DNA of 49,304 nucleotides from Alphaproteobacteria bacterium (GCA_018336035.1 JAGXRD010000151.1:1-49304), one strand, 5' to 3'; shown: positions 1-11,484, counted from the first letter of the stretch. Made by a program: numbers and translations. Notes: generated by a model from the sequence alone, not told the origin.

Positions 1-2
1 CC

Positions 3-743
3 GGTGACGGCAGCGGCCCTGCCTGGCGCGCCCGCGCCGTGCCGCCGCCGGCCAATGCCAAGCCGCCCTATGTCGCGCTGCTGATCGACGACGCTGGCCT
101 CGACCGCAAGGGCACGCAGCGCGCCATCGCGCTGCAGGGCCCGGTGACGCTGTCGTTCATGAGCTATGCCGGTGAACTTTCCGAACAGTCCGCCGCGGCG
201 CGCGCTGCCGGGCATGAAGTGATGCTGCATCTGCCGATGGAGCCGCTGGACGCCAAGCGCAACAATCCCGGCCCGAATGCGCTCTATGTCAATCTCGAAC
301 CGGCAGAAGTGCAGAAGCGCCTTGCCTGGCATCTGGATCGCTTCAGCGATTATGTTGGCGTGAACAACCATATGGGCAGCCGCTTCACCGCCGATGCCGC
401 GCGCATGGCTCTGGTGCTGGACGAGATCAACCGCCGCCAGGTCTTCTGGCTCGACAGCCTGTCCGGTCCGAACTCGGCCGGCCCCGCGCTCGCCCGCAAG
501 CGTGGAGTAGATGCGGCCGAACGCGACATCTTCCTTGATGACGACCGCTCGCCCGGCATCGCGCATGAACTCGCGACCATGGAGCGCATGGCGCGCAGCC
601 GCGGCGACGTGATCGCCATCGGCCATCCGCATGGCACGACGCTGACCGCCCTCGAGAAGTGGATCGCGACGGCGCAGGAGCGTGGCTTTACGCTGGTGCC
701 GGTCAGCACGGTGCTGCTGCGTCGCCAGCAGCAGGAACGCTGA
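3..743 (+). CDS. Divergent polysaccharide deacetylase family protein (5' end outside window)
   Basis: The frame is open from the first bases of the window, so the true start lies upstream; a GTG at 39 is only the first internal candidate. The visible 246 residues hold the deacetylase-like fold of the YibQ/divergent polysaccharide deacetylase family: an ALLIDDAG strand near the start, NNHMGSRFT, LDSLSGPNS and GHPHGTT. These correspond to the metal-site and barrel motifs of NodB-like enzymes in altered form. A Pro/Ala-rich linker precedes the domain, as expected after an N-terminal membrane anchor that is not visible here. Family members are envelope proteins often found near murein-processing genes; the substrate is unknown. 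A small hairpin (GAGGC/GCCTC, 742-754) follows the stop but has no T-run. Confidence 0.85.
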   Translation, partial: GDGSGPAWRARAVPPPANAKPPYVALLIDDAGLDRKGTQRAIALQGPVTLSFMSYAGELSEQSAAARAAGHEVMLHLPMEPLDAKRNNPGPNALYVNLEPAEVQKRLAWHLDRFSDYVGVNNHMGSRFTADAARMALVLDEINRRQVFWLDSLSGPNSAGPALARKRGVDAAERDIFLDDDRSPGIAHELATMERMARSRGDVIAIGHPHGTTLTALEKWIATAQERGFTLVPVSTVLLRRQQQER

Positions 744-861
744 GGCTAAGCCTCGCGTACTACATAATTTAGCTGTTTATTTCTCGTGACAATCCCCGCG
801 CAGTCTTGCAGGCTGTCTGTCCACGCGGCAGCAGACCGCGCGCGACAAATGGAGGATCGTC

Positions 862-2181
862 ATGGGTATGCGGAGCAAGGAACGCGGCCTTTTCGAACTA
901 TATCGCGATGACCCGGAGCGCGCCGACGCGCTGGTCTTTAACCGGCGGGGTCTGCTGAAGGGCAGTGCGCTCGCCGCCATGGGCGCGGCTGTCGGTGGCG
1001 CCATCCCGTTCAGCGGCAATATGCCGAGTGGGTATATCCCCGCGGCGCTGGCGCAGGGTGCGCCGGCTGGCACCCAGCCTAAAATTCTCAAGATGGACGG
1101 CAAGGCGGATCTGGTCATTCTTGGCGACAAGCCGCTGGTAGCGGAAACGCCGGAGCATCTGCTCAACGACGATGTGACGCCGAACGACAAGATCTTCATC
1201 CGCAATAACGGTGTGGCGCCCGATGCCGTCAGCAACCCGGATAGCTGGGAACTCACCGTCGATGGCGAGGTGAACAACGTTTTGAAGCTGACGCTGGGCG
1301 AGATGAAGAAGAAGTTCCAGCCGGTGACGCTGGCGCTGCAGATGGAATGCGGTGGCAACGGCCGCAGCGCTTTCGAGCCCAAGGCCAGCGGCAACCAGTG
1401 GACCAACGGCGCCATCTCGAATGCGCGCTGGACCGGCGTGCGGTTGAAGGATGTGCTGCAGGCCGCCGGACTCAAACCTAGCGCCGTCTATACCGGTCAT
1501 TACGGCACCGACACGCATCTTTCGGGCGACGCCACCAAACCGGCGATCAGCCGCGGGGTACCCATCACCAAGGCGATGGAGGAACACACCATCATCGCCT
1601 ATGCGGTCAATGGCGGTCCGATTCCGCAGATCAATGGCGCACCGCTGCGCCTGATCGTGCCGGGCTGGCCGGGCTCGACATCGCAGAAATGGGTCAATCG
1701 CATCTGGGTCCGCGACCGCGAGCATGACGGACAGGGCATGGGCGGCACCAGCTATCGCGTGCCGGTCAAACCGATGGTACCGGGCGACAAGGCCGATCCG
1801 GCGAATTTCCGTATCCTGGAATCGATGCCGGTGCGTTCGATCATCACCAATGTTCCCAACGGCACCGAACTGAAGGCCGGTACCCGCCAGGTGGCGCTGC
1901 GCGGCCATGCCTGGGCCGGCGAGAACACGGTGAGCGATGTGCAGGTCTCTGCTGATTTCGGTCAGACCTGGACCAAGGCAAAGCTCGGCAAGGCAGCGAA
2001 TAAATACGCCTGGCAGACCTGGACAGCGGATCTCAAGCTGCCAGATGCCGGCTATTACGAACTCTGGGTGAAGGCGACCGACAGTAACGGCCGCAGCCAG
2101 GGCCATGCGCCAGGACACTGGAACCCGCAAGGCTATAATGGCAATGCGATGCATCGCGTTGCCGTGCTGGTGCCAGCCTGA
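862..2181 (+). CDS. Sulfite dehydrogenase, molybdopterin subunit (SorA/SorT/SoxC-like)
   Basis: 439 residues. The N-terminus carries a twin-arginine signal (NRRGLLKGSALA, about residues 30-41) followed by an Ala/Gly-rich hydrophobic stretch, so the protein is predicted to be exported folded to the periplasm. The central oxidoreductase molybdopterin domain contains MECGGNGRS, whose Cys is the expected Mo ligand of the sulfite oxidase family, and GWPGSTSQKWVNRI. The C-terminal part (from about residue 310) looks like the Mo-co dimerisation domain. The start has a strong GGAGG at 852-856. The next gene encodes a small cytochrome c, the expected electron acceptor. Family role: two-electron oxidation of sulfite to sulfate. 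SorA, SorT and SoxC cannot be separated by eye, but no other sox genes are present in the window. Confidence 0.87.
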   Translation: MGMRSKERGLFELYRDDPERADALVFNRRGLLKGSALAAMGAAVGGAIPFSGNMPSGYIPAALAQGAPAGTQPKILKMDGKADLVILGDKPLVAETPEHLLNDDVTPNDKIFIRNNGVAPDAVSNPDSWELTVDGEVNNVLKLTLGEMKKKFQPVTLALQMECGGNGRSAFEPKASGNQWTNGAISNARWTGVRLKDVLQAAGLKPSAVYTGHYGTDTHLSGDATKPAISRGVPITKAMEEHTIIAYAVNGGPIPQINGAPLRLIVPGWPGSTSQKWVNRIWVRDREHDGQGMGGTSYRVPVKPMVPGDKADPANFRILESMPVRSIITNVPNGTELKAGTRQVALRGHAWAGENTVSDVQVSADFGQTWTKAKLGKAANKYAWQTWTADLKLPDAGYYELWVKATDSNGRSQGHAPGHWNPQGYNGNAMHRVAVLVPA

Positions 2182-2197
2182 TTGCAGTGGAGCGTTG

Positions 2198-2548
2198 ATG
2201 TCGATGAAGTTCGTTTTCGCCGTCGTGGCGGCTGCGGCGCTGCTGGCCTTTGCGGCCGGCAGCGTCGCGCAGGATGAGCGCGAGCCCGAGGAACCGACGG
2301 TGTTTCCCGAGGGCGAATATCGCGATGAAGCTTTTTATCTCTGCACGGCCTGTCACGGCTCGGACCTTGTCCGCGCACAGGGGCATACCCGGGAGCGCTG
2401 GGCCGAGGTGCTGAAGATCATGGTGGATCGGCACAACATGGCCGAGCTGGAAGGCGAGGAACTCGACAAGACCCTCGACTATCTGGCCAAGGCCTTCCCG
2501 CCAAAGGGGCGCGTCTACAGCAATCCCTTCCTGAACCGCAGGCAGTGA
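2198..2548 (+). CDS. Small c-type cytochrome, partner of the sulfite dehydrogenase
   Basis: 116 residues from the ATG at 2198, preceded by GGAG at 2189-2192; an open frame extends further 5' but would overlap the previous gene. An N-terminal signal peptide (MSMKFVFAVVAAAALLAFAAG) is followed by one haem-binding motif, CTACH, near residue 46. Met residues in KIMVDRHNM are candidates for the distal ligand. It lies 16 bp after the molybdopterin subunit, so the two are probably co-transcribed and act as a periplasmic dehydrogenase-cytochrome pair, as in SorAB or SorTU. It is much shorter than the dihaem SoxD. The 3' end faces the glycosylase gene with only 3 bp between the two stop codons and no visible terminator. 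Confidence 0.82.
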   Translation: MSMKFVFAVVAAAALLAFAAGSVAQDEREPEEPTVFPEGEYRDEAFYLCTACHGSDLVRAQGHTRERWAEVLKIMVDRHNMAELEGEELDKTLDYLAKAFPPKGRVYSNPFLNRRQ

Positions 2549-2551
2549 AGC

Positions 2552-3274
2552 TCAGTCCTCGTCGCCGCCCATGATCTGCTTCAACCGGTCGGCATCGTAA
2601 TTCTCGCCGACCGACATGGCGCAGATGCGCGAGATATGTACCAGCGGCAGGCCGCTTTCCTTCTGCCAGGCATTGAACTGCGCCTGTGCCTTTTTCAGGT
2701 CGCCCTTCGACGTGCCTTTTTCCGTGAGGTCGACGCCGGCATCGCGCAGGCACAGGATCACGTCGCGCGACAGGATGAAGCTGTCCTTGCCGAGGAAGCG
2801 GATCAGATACTGTCCGCTGTTGCCGCCCAGCCGCGCGCCACGCTTGGCCAGCAACTCCAGCAGACCGATCTGATCGGTGCTCGGCCAGGCTGCCAGCATC
2901 TTGCCGAAGCTGCCATATTCGGCGGCGATATCGAGCACGAACTGGGCATTGTCGCGCACGCTGCGGATTTTCTGCGGGTTGCGCACGATCCGTTTGTCGG
3001 AGGCCAGCTTCTCCCAGAATTCATCGGGCTTGTGTACCAGCTTGCGCGGCTCGAATTTCAGAAACGCTGCCTCGAAGCCATCCCACTTATTCTCGATCAC
3101 GCTCCAGACGAAGCCGGCGGAAAACACCCGCTTGGTCATCTCGGCCAGCACACGGTCATCCTTCAGCTTCGCCAGTGCCTTCTGGTCGGGCACGGTGGGC
3201 AGCAGCTTCTTCAGCGCTGTGGCGCCTTTGCGCTTTTCGGCCCGGGCACGGATGGTTTTGAAGGATGTCGGCAT
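2552..3274 (-). CDS. DNA-3-methyladenine glycosylase I-like protein (HhH-GPD superfamily)
   Basis: 240 residues. The sequence fits the Tag/COG2818-like base-excision glycosylases: helical N-terminal half (FSAGFVWSVIENKWDGFEAAF, split by helices), a helix-hairpin-helix region around residues 165-190 and the following SRDV, whose Asp is a plausible catalytic or DNA-facing residue. The expected role is removal of alkylated adenines from DNA. It is the last gene of a minus-strand run ppiD-trpE-glycosylase, 6 bp downstream of trpE, so it is probably translated from the same transcript. In many alphaproteobacteria this position is taken by trpG, so its presence marks a local rearrangement. Substrate specificity is inferred from family only. 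Confidence 0.75.
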   Translation of the reverse strand: MPTSFKTIRARAEKRKGATALKKLLPTVPDQKALAKLKDDRVLAEMTKRVFSAGFVWSVIENKWDGFEAAFLKFEPRKLVHKPDEFWEKLASDKRIVRNPQKIRSVRDNAQFVLDIAAEYGSFGKMLAAWPSTDQIGLLELLAKRGARLGGNSGQYLIRFLGKDSFILSRDVILCLRDAGVDLTEKGTSKGDLKKAQAQFNAWQKESGLPLVHISRICAMSVGENYDADRLKQIMGGDED

Positions 3275-3280
3275 CGCGGT

Positions 3281-4801
<1,521 letters not shown>

Positions 4802-4807
4802 GGCGGT

Positions 4808-6712
4808 TTAGAAGTTAGCCGCGCGGTTGCGCGCATCCACATTGACGCTGACGCCGATCTCCTTCTGCAGCACCTGCTTGTACTGCGCGACCAGATCCTG
4901 CGTCATACCGCCGGCCAGCTGCTGCGCCGTCTGCTCCTGCTGGCGCGCGATCAGCGCCGGATCGGGTTGCTCGATGCCCGTCAGCTTCGCCACGATGGCG
5001 CCGCCGGCGGGGTTGGCTGCCGGACCGCTGACCACATCGCCGACCTTGGGCGAGGCAAACAGCGCGCTCAGCACGGCGGGCGAGAAGCTGCGTTCGGCCG
5101 GCTGGGCGCCACGGCTGAGCGGCGCGCTCAGCTGTACGTTGGCGCCGATGCCGGCGGCTTCGCGGGCAAGGTCGCCGCCGCTGCGCAGGCGTTCGGCGAT
5201 CTGCTTGGCGCGGTCGTTGGCGGCGTCGGCGCGGGCGCGTTCGGTCAGCGCGGCGACGACTTCAGGCTTCACCTGATCCAGCGGCTTCAGTGTCGCCGGC
5301 TGGATCGCCATCACCTTGAGCACGATCAGGCCGGCATCGGTGGTGTCGATGATCTGCGGCTCGGCCTCGGTGCCCAGCTGGAAGGCTTCGCTCAGGAAGG
5401 CCGGCTGCTTGGGCAGCGCTTCGACGGTTTTGCCGGCAGCATCCGCGCCCTGCGCGTCGATGCCCTCGACCTGCTTGATCGGCAGGTTCTGCGTCTTGGC
5501 GATTTCGTCCAGCGTGGCGCCGCCGGCGATCTGGTCGTCGATCTGCTGGCGCAGTTTCACCATGCCATCGGCGGCCTTGCGCAGCCCGACCTGGTTTCGC
5601 AGTTCCGCCTGCACATCTTCGAAGCTGCGGGTGACGCCGGGCTGGATATTGGTCACGCGGATCAGATGGAAGCCAAAGGGTGAGATCACCGGCTCGCTGA
5701 CCTTGTCCTTTTCCAGGGCAAACGCCGCATTGGCAATCGCGGCCGGCAGGTCGTTCTTGGTGACCAGGCCCAGCGAGAGGTCTTCCGGCTTCAGCTTCTG
5801 CACGCGCGCGGCCATGGCGGTAAAGCTCTCACCCTTGGCGAGGGCTTCGGCAGCAGCCTTGGCTTCGGTCTCGGTGGTGAAGACCACCTGTTCGACGCTG
5901 CGCTTTTCCGGCGTGATATAGGCCTGCTGATGCGAGTCATATTCCTCGCGCAGTTCCTCGGGCGTCACGTTCATCACAGCGGCGCGCTGCGCGGCGGTGA
6001 TGTCGAACCAGGCGACGGTGCGGCGCTCGGGCGCGGTGAAGCTGACCGGGTGGCCCTTGTAGAATTCCTCGATCTGCGCGTCGGTCGGCGCCGGCGGAGC
6101 CGGCAGCTTCGCCGGATCGATCACGATGAACTCGGCCATGCGGCGCTGCAGGCGATACTGCAGCACGGCATTCACCATCGCATCGGGTGCCTGCACGACG
6201 CTGCCGAACAGGCTGCCGAGCAGCTGGCTGCGCAGCACGTCGTCGCGCAGCAGCGCCACCAGCATGCCTTCGCTGTAGCCCTCGTTGCGCAGATAGCTTT
6301 CGAAGGCGAGGCGGTCGAAATTGCCGCCCATGCCCTTGAAGGCCGGCGCGTTCATGATCAGCTCGCGCACCTGCGCGTCGCTGGCGCCGATGCCGAGCTT
6401 GCGTGCGGCCTGCACATAGAGCTTGTCCTCGATCATGCGGTTCAGCGCGGTCTCGTCGAGGCCAAGCTGCTTCGCCTGCTCGACGCTGAAGGCCGGGCCG
6501 AACTGCCGGCGCAGCTGGTTCACCTCGCGGCGCAGCGCGTCGGCATATTCCTGCTGGCCGATCGATGTCTTGCCGACCTTGGCGACATCGCCGCCGCTGC
6601 CGAAGCCGGTGACGTAGTCGGCGATGCCCCAGATGGCGAAGCTAAACACCAGAAGGACCATCAGACCCTTGGCAATCCAGGACGCGGCGCCGGAGCGCAT
6701 CTGCTGAAGCAT
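4808..6712 (-). CDS. Membrane-anchored periplasmic peptidyl-prolyl isomerase (PpiD-like)
   Basis: 634 residues from the ATG at 6710-6712, which has an AGGTGGG Shine-Dalgarno a few bases upstream; an upstream in-frame start would run through the tpiA promoter region. A single membrane segment near the N-terminus (IAKGLMVLLVFSFAIWGIADY) anchors a large periplasmic part. The SurA-like N-terminal chaperone region is followed by a parvulin domain around residues 250-370 (SVEQVVFTT, ISPFGFHLIRV) and a helical C-terminal region. Family role: folding of outer-membrane and secreted proteins leaving the Sec translocon. Divergent from tpiA and followed by trpE, a common alphaproteobacterial arrangement. 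Confidence 0.9.
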   Translation of the reverse strand: MLQQMRSGAASWIAKGLMVLLVFSFAIWGIADYVTGFGSGGDVAKVGKTSIGQQEYADALRREVNQLRRQFGPAFSVEQAKQLGLDETALNRMIEDKLYVQAARKLGIGASDAQVRELIMNAPAFKGMGGNFDRLAFESYLRNEGYSEGMLVALLRDDVLRSQLLGSLFGSVVQAPDAMVNAVLQYRLQRRMAEFIVIDPAKLPAPPAPTDAQIEEFYKGHPVSFTAPERRTVAWFDITAAQRAAVMNVTPEELREEYDSHQQAYITPEKRSVEQVVFTTETEAKAAAEALAKGESFTAMAARVQKLKPEDLSLGLVTKNDLPAAIANAAFALEKDKVSEPVISPFGFHLIRVTNIQPGVTRSFEDVQAELRNQVGLRKAADGMVKLRQQIDDQIAGGATLDEIAKTQNLPIKQVEGIDAQGADAAGKTVEALPKQPAFLSEAFQLGTEAEPQIIDTTDAGLIVLKVMAIQPATLKPLDQVKPEVVAALTERARADAANDRAKQIAERLRSGGDLAREAAGIGANVQLSAPLSRGAQPAERSFSPAVLSALFASPKVGDVVSGPAANPAGGAIVAKLTGIEQPDPALIARQQEQTAQQLAGGMTQDLVAQYKQVLQKEIGVSVNVDARNRAANF

Positions 6713-6897
6713 AGACCCACCTAAAAAGCGAAACGAAAACAAAGGCTCAGCCCGGTTAACAGCCGGGCCGGAGCGGGCCGGCAGTGTAAAGGTGGGGGCA
6801 GGGGGCGGCAAGGCGCCGGCTTTGCCTTTCCGGCCGGAACTTGCTAGGGAAGGCGCGGTTTTTTTGTGCATCCCGATAGCGGTTTCGTGAGGTTCCC

Positions 6898-7653
6898 ATG
6901 GCGGCCCGTCGCCCCCTGATCGTCGGCAACTGGAAAATGAACGGCCTGACCGCGAGTCTGGGCGAAGCGACGGCGCTGGCCGGCAAGGTGAAAGCCCAGA
7001 CGCCGGCGGCCGAACTCGGCCTTTGCCCGCCCGCCACGCTGGTCGCCGCCATGGCCGCCACGCTGAAGGGCACCGGGATCGGCGTGGGCGGCCAAGACTG
7101 CCATGCCAAGGCGAGCGGCGCGCATACCGGCGATATCAGCGCCGAAGCCCTGAAGGATGCCGGCGCGATCTATGTGCTGACCGGCCATTCCGAGCGCCGC
7201 ACCGATCATGCCGAAACCGATGCCACCGTGCGCGCCAAGGCGCAGGCGGCGCATCGCGCCGGGCTGATCGCCATCGTCTGCGTCGGCGAGACGCTGGCGC
7301 AGCGCGATGCCAACGAAACCCTGAAGGTGGTCTCCGCCCAGCTGCGCGGCTCGCTGCCCGACGATGCGACGGCGGCGAATACCGTGGTCGCCTACGAGCC
7401 GGTCTGGGCCATCGGCACCGGCCGCACGCCGACCGAAGCGCAGGTGGCCGAAGTGCATGCCGCCATGCGCCAGGAACTCAAGGCGCGCTTCGATGATGGC
7501 GAGGGTTTCCGCCTGCTCTACGGCGGCTCGGTGAAGCCCGACAACGCCAAGAGCCTCATGGCGGTGGCTGATGTCGATGGAGCCCTCGTGGGTGGCGCCA
7601 GCCTGAAGGCGAATGACTTCTGGCCCATCATCGAAGCCAAGGGCTTCAAATAA
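6898..7653 (+). CDS. tpiA: Triosephosphate isomerase
   Basis: 251 residues, the usual length. It interconverts dihydroxyacetone phosphate and glyceraldehyde 3-phosphate in glycolysis and gluconeogenesis. NWKMNG at residues 11-16 includes the substrate-binding Asn and Lys; TGHSERR holds the electrophilic His; [13 protein letters not shown] carries the catalytic Glu and the mobile loop 6; the GGSVKPDNA segment binds phosphate. It is divergent from the ppiD-like gene across 185 bp in which no convincing promoter pair was identified. The next gene starts 4 bp after its stop, suggesting a two-gene transcript. Confidence 0.97.
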   Translation: MAARRPLIVGNWKMNGLTASLGEATALAGKVKAQTPAAELGLCPPATLVAAMAATLKGTGIGVGGQDCHAKASGAHTGDISAEALKDAGAIYVLTGHSERRTDHAETDATVRAKAQAAHRAGLIAIVCVGETLAQRDANETLKVVSAQLRGSLPDDATAANTVVAYEPVWAIGTGRTPTEAQVAEVHAAMRQELKARFDDGEGFRLLYGGSVKPDNAKSLMAVADVDGALVGGASLKANDFWPIIEAKGFK

Positions 7654-7657
7654 GCCT

Positions 7658-8680
7658 ATGGGCAAGGTCGAGCGGGACGAGGACGGGACGATCGCGGGGC
7701 TGAAACAGGTTGCCGCGCAGTTTGCCGTTGCCGTCACGCCGCATCTTCAGTCTCTTATCGACCCTGCAGACGCAAAAGATCCGATTGCACGCCAGTTCCT
7801 GCCCGATGCGGCCGAACTGGAGGTGCATGAGCATGAGCGCGGCGATCCAATCGGAGACGACGCGCACAGCCCGGTGCCGGGCATCGTGCATCGCTATCCC
7901 GACCGCGTGCTGCTCAAGCTGGTCAATGTCTGCCCTGTGTATTGCCGCTTCTGCTTCCGCCGCGAGATGGTCGGTCCCGGCAGTAAAGGCCTGAGCGCCG
8001 AGCAGCTCGATGCGGCGATTGAGTATATCGCGCAGCATCCGGCGATCTGGGAAGTGATCCTCACCGGCGGCGATCCGCTGATCGTCTCGCCGCGTCGCCT
8101 GAAAGAGGTGATCGCCAGGCTGAACGCGATCCCGCATCTCGGCGTCATCCGCATTCACAGCCGCGTGCCGGTGGTTGATCCGGCCAAGATCAATGACGCG
8201 ATGATCGACGCGCTGAAGAGCAGCGACAAGGCCGTGTGGCTGCTGCTGCATGCCAACCATGCGCGCGAATTCGTGCCGGACTCTATCGCTGCGATCCGCC
8301 GGCTGGTCGAGGCCGGCGTGCCGATGCTGGGGCAGTCGGTGCTGCTGAAAGGCATCAATGACAGTCCGGCGGCGCTGACCGACCTGTTCCGCGCCATGGT
8401 CGCCAACCGGATCAAGCCGCATTACCTGCACCACGGCGACCTGGCCAAGGGCACCAGCCATTTCCGCCTGTCGCTGGAGGAAGGCCAGATGCTGATGCGC
8501 CGCCTGCGCGGGCATACCTCCGGCCTGCTGCAGCCGACCTACATCCTCGACATCCCCGGCGGCCATGGGAAGGTGCCGGTCGGGCCGGGCTATGCCGAGC
8601 CGAACGCGGATGGCAGCTGGACCGTGACCGATCCCTGGGGCTGCTCACACCGCTACGACGACCCGCTCGGCCGGGAATAG
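7658..8680 (+). CDS. epmB: EF-P beta-lysylation-type radical SAM lysine 2,3-aminomutase
   Basis: 340 residues from the ATG at 7658, just after the tpiA stop; a longer in-frame start would overlap tpiA. The radical SAM cluster motif CxxxCxxC is at Cys92, Cys96 and Cys99 (CPVYCRFCF). A TGGDPL motif follows, and DIPGGHGKVPVGPGY near the C-terminus contains the expected PLP lysine. The length matches EpmB (about 340) rather than the longer fermentative lysine aminomutases, so the likely role is making (R)-beta-lysine for modification of elongation factor P. Neither efp nor epmA lies in the window, so the substrate assignment is by family resemblance. The 3' end runs directly into the phased repeat array at 8684. 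Confidence 0.82.
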   Translation: MGKVERDEDGTIAGLKQVAAQFAVAVTPHLQSLIDPADAKDPIARQFLPDAAELEVHEHERGDPIGDDAHSPVPGIVHRYPDRVLLKLVNVCPVYCRFCFRREMVGPGSKGLSAEQLDAAIEYIAQHPAIWEVILTGGDPLIVSPRRLKEVIARLNAIPHLGVIRIHSRVPVVDPAKINDAMIDALKSSDKAVWLLLHANHAREFVPDSIAAIRRLVEAGVPMLGQSVLLKGINDSPAALTDLFRAMVANRIKPHYLHHGDLAKGTSHFRLSLEEGQMLMRRLRGHTSGLLQPTYILDIPGGHGKVPVGPGYAEPNADGSWTVTDPWGCSHRYDDPLGRE

Positions 8681-8683
8681 TCA

Positions 8684-8818
8684 GTTATTTCAGTCTTTTA
8701 TGCTGTCTTAAGGGGCTTTTGTAGCGGCTTATTCCGCTCTTAATTCCTGCTTATAGCCACCTTATTTTTGCTTATTTGACCCTTATTCGACGCTTATTTC
8801 GGCGTATAGCCCGCTTAT
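8684..8818. repeat. Helically phased array of degenerate 11-bp CTTAT units
   Basis: Starting 4 bp after the epmB stop, a CTTAT-like core recurs about once per helical turn. The clean part has cores starting at 8728, 8739, 8750, 8761, 8771, 8782, 8793, 8803 (as CGTAT) and 8814, giving steps of 11, 11, 11, 10, 11, 11, 10 and 11. Weaker units extend it left at 8684, 8695, 8707 and 8716. The spacers between cores are variable, so the unit is defined by the phased TTA core, not by a conserved full sequence. An 11-bp step changes reading frame each time, so it is not coding. Possible roles are intrinsic DNA bending or a multi-site platform for a protein reading TpA steps. Its function is unknown. 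Confidence 0.8.
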
Positions 8819-8837
8819 CGACCCCCCACAAACCGTC

Positions 8838-8860
8838 ACCCTCGGGCTTGCCCCGAGGGT
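8838..8860. repeat. REP-like palindrome, copy 1
   Basis: Perfect 9-bp arms ACCCTCGGG (8838-8846) and CCCGAGGGT (8852-8860) around a CTTGC loop. It is followed by tccatcc and preceded by gtc, the flanks typical of the GTCAT...ATCCACGTC intergenic palindromes common in alphaproteobacterial genomes. There is no T-run, so it is not a canonical intrinsic terminator, although such hairpins can stabilise mRNA 3' ends. Confidence 0.75.
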
Positions 8861-8907
8861 CCATCCGACAGTTCTGCCAGGTCATGACCGGGCCGAGGGG
8901 GCAATGG

Positions 8908-8969
8908 ATCCTCGGGGCGTGAAGTTTACCGCCGGGCCGACCTTCGGTCGGACCCGGTGGCCCGAGGAT
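8908..8969. repeat. Nested palindrome related to the REP-like family
   Basis: The outer arms ATCCTCGGG (8908-8916) and CCCGAGGAT (8961-8969) enclose a second stem: CCGGG/CCCGG and CCGACC (8937-8942) with GGTCGG (8946-8951) around a TTC loop. The outer arms match the REP core orientation and the inner stem looks like another palindrome sitting in its loop. The result is a cruciform-capable element of about 62 bp. No coding potential was seen. Confidence 0.65.
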
Positions 8970-8995
8970 GACGGGTGGGAGAGTCTCTTCAAGCT

Positions 8996-9028
8996 GTCAT
9001 GGCCGGGCTCGTCCCGGCCATCCACGTC
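8996..9028. repeat. REP-like palindrome, copy 3
   Basis: The arms ATGGCCGGG (8999-9007) and CCCGGCCAT (9013-9021) surround a CTCGT loop, with gtc before and ccacgtc after. It is the same family as the copies at 8838, 11398 and 11454. The stretch 9029-9245 up to secG shows no gene; it holds a lone AATAAGC at 9123-9129, the inverse of the phased-array core. Confidence 0.75.
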
Positions 9029-9245
9029 TATGTGTGGGGGGATCGCGCCTCATCGGGCGAATCCGTATTCATCGCGCCGCTGCCGTAGGGCGCTGTCCAG
9101 CGGGCGGAAATGGGTCTAGAACAATAAGCGAACATTCTTGAAAAGTCAAGCCCGGCCCACAACCTGCGGACTTCGCCGCGGCAGGCCCTTTCCCTATCTC
9201 CCGGCACAGTGTAAAAGCCCCCGGACTTACGGAGATTCCAAGACC

Positions 9246-9563
9246 ATGATGACCTTCCTTCTGGTGGTGCATATCCTGCTGGCGCTGGCGCTGATCGGCG
9301 TCATCCTGGTGCAGCGTTCGGAAGGCGGCGCGCTCGGTATGGGCGGTGGCGGCGGTGGCGGTTTCATGACCGCGCGCGGCTCGGCCAACCTGCTGACCCG
9401 CACCACGGCGATTCTGGCGACTCTGTTCATCATCTCGAGCATCACCCTGGCGATTCTCGCCGGCGGGCACTCGCGGCCGACCTCGATTCTCGATTCGGCG
9501 CCGACCGCGACACCGGGCGCACCGGCCGAACCGGCCAAGCCTGCCGTTCCGCTGTCGCAGTAA
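9246..9563 (+). CDS. secG: Preprotein translocase subunit SecG
   Basis: 105 residues from the ATG at 9246, with GGAG at 9231-9234 upstream; a Met codon follows at once and could also serve. Two membrane segments (about residues 4-20 and 52-72) flank the cytoplasmic loop QRSEGGALGMGGGGGGGFMTARGSA (glycine-rich, split by the usual motif), which is typical of SecG. The tail is Pro/Ala-rich. SecG joins SecYE in the inner membrane and assists SecA-driven export. It precedes pyrG as in many alphaproteobacteria. The upstream region is a long repeat-rich gap, so its promoter probably lies within 9029-9230, but no clear -35/-10 pair was found. Confidence 0.93.
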   Translation: MMTFLLVVHILLALALIGVILVQRSEGGALGMGGGGGGGFMTARGSANLLTRTTAILATLFIISSITLAILAGGHSRPTSILDSAPTATPGAPAEPAKPAVPLSQ

Positions 9564-9582
9564 GCCTGCCGTAATCGCCTGA

Positions 9583-11307
<1,725 letters not shown>

Positions 11308-11351
11308 GCGCGGCTGGTGTAGGCGGCGGGGTGCGCGCCACCCCAAAAGCC

Positions 11352-11366
11352 GTCATGGCCGGGCTT
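11352..11366. repeat. Half of a REP-like palindrome
   Basis: GTCATGGCCGGGCTT matches the left arm and loop start of the REP-like family, but the right arm is missing and is replaced by an AT-richer stretch (11367-11397). It looks like a broken copy next to two intact ones. Confidence 0.55.
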
Positions 11367-11397
11367 GCAGTATCGTAACGTCGCCATTCTATAAATT

Positions 11398-11430
11398 GTC
11401 ATGCCCGGCCTTGAGCCGGGCATCCACGTC
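11398..11430. repeat. REP-like palindrome, copy 4
   Basis: The arms ATGCCCGGC (11401-11409) and GCCGGGCAT (11415-11423) surround a CTTGA loop, flanked by gtc and ccacgtc. With the inverted copy at 11454-11484 it forms a head-to-head pair resembling a bacterial interspersed mosaic element, just downstream of pyrG. Confidence 0.8.
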
Positions 11431-11453
11431 ATTTCTGCACGGGCGGATGAAGG

Positions 11454-11484
11454 CGTGGATGGTCGGGTCAAACCCGACCATGAC
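11454..11484. repeat. REP-like palindrome, inverted copy 5
   Basis: Perfect 10-bp arms ATGGTCGGGT (11459-11468) and ACCCGACCAT (11472-11481) with a three-base loop. The flanks gcgtgg and gac show it is inverted relative to copy 4. No T-run follows, so a classical terminator role is not supported. Confidence 0.8.

Noticed and set aside
742..754. GAGGC/GCCTC hairpin after the deacetylase gene as a terminator
   Set aside because: Five-base stem without a following T-run; too weak to call.
8684..8818. CRISPR array or coding minisatellite at the 11-bp array
   Set aside because: The units are far shorter than CRISPR repeats, there are no unique spacers and no cas genes, and an 11-bp period cannot keep a reading frame.
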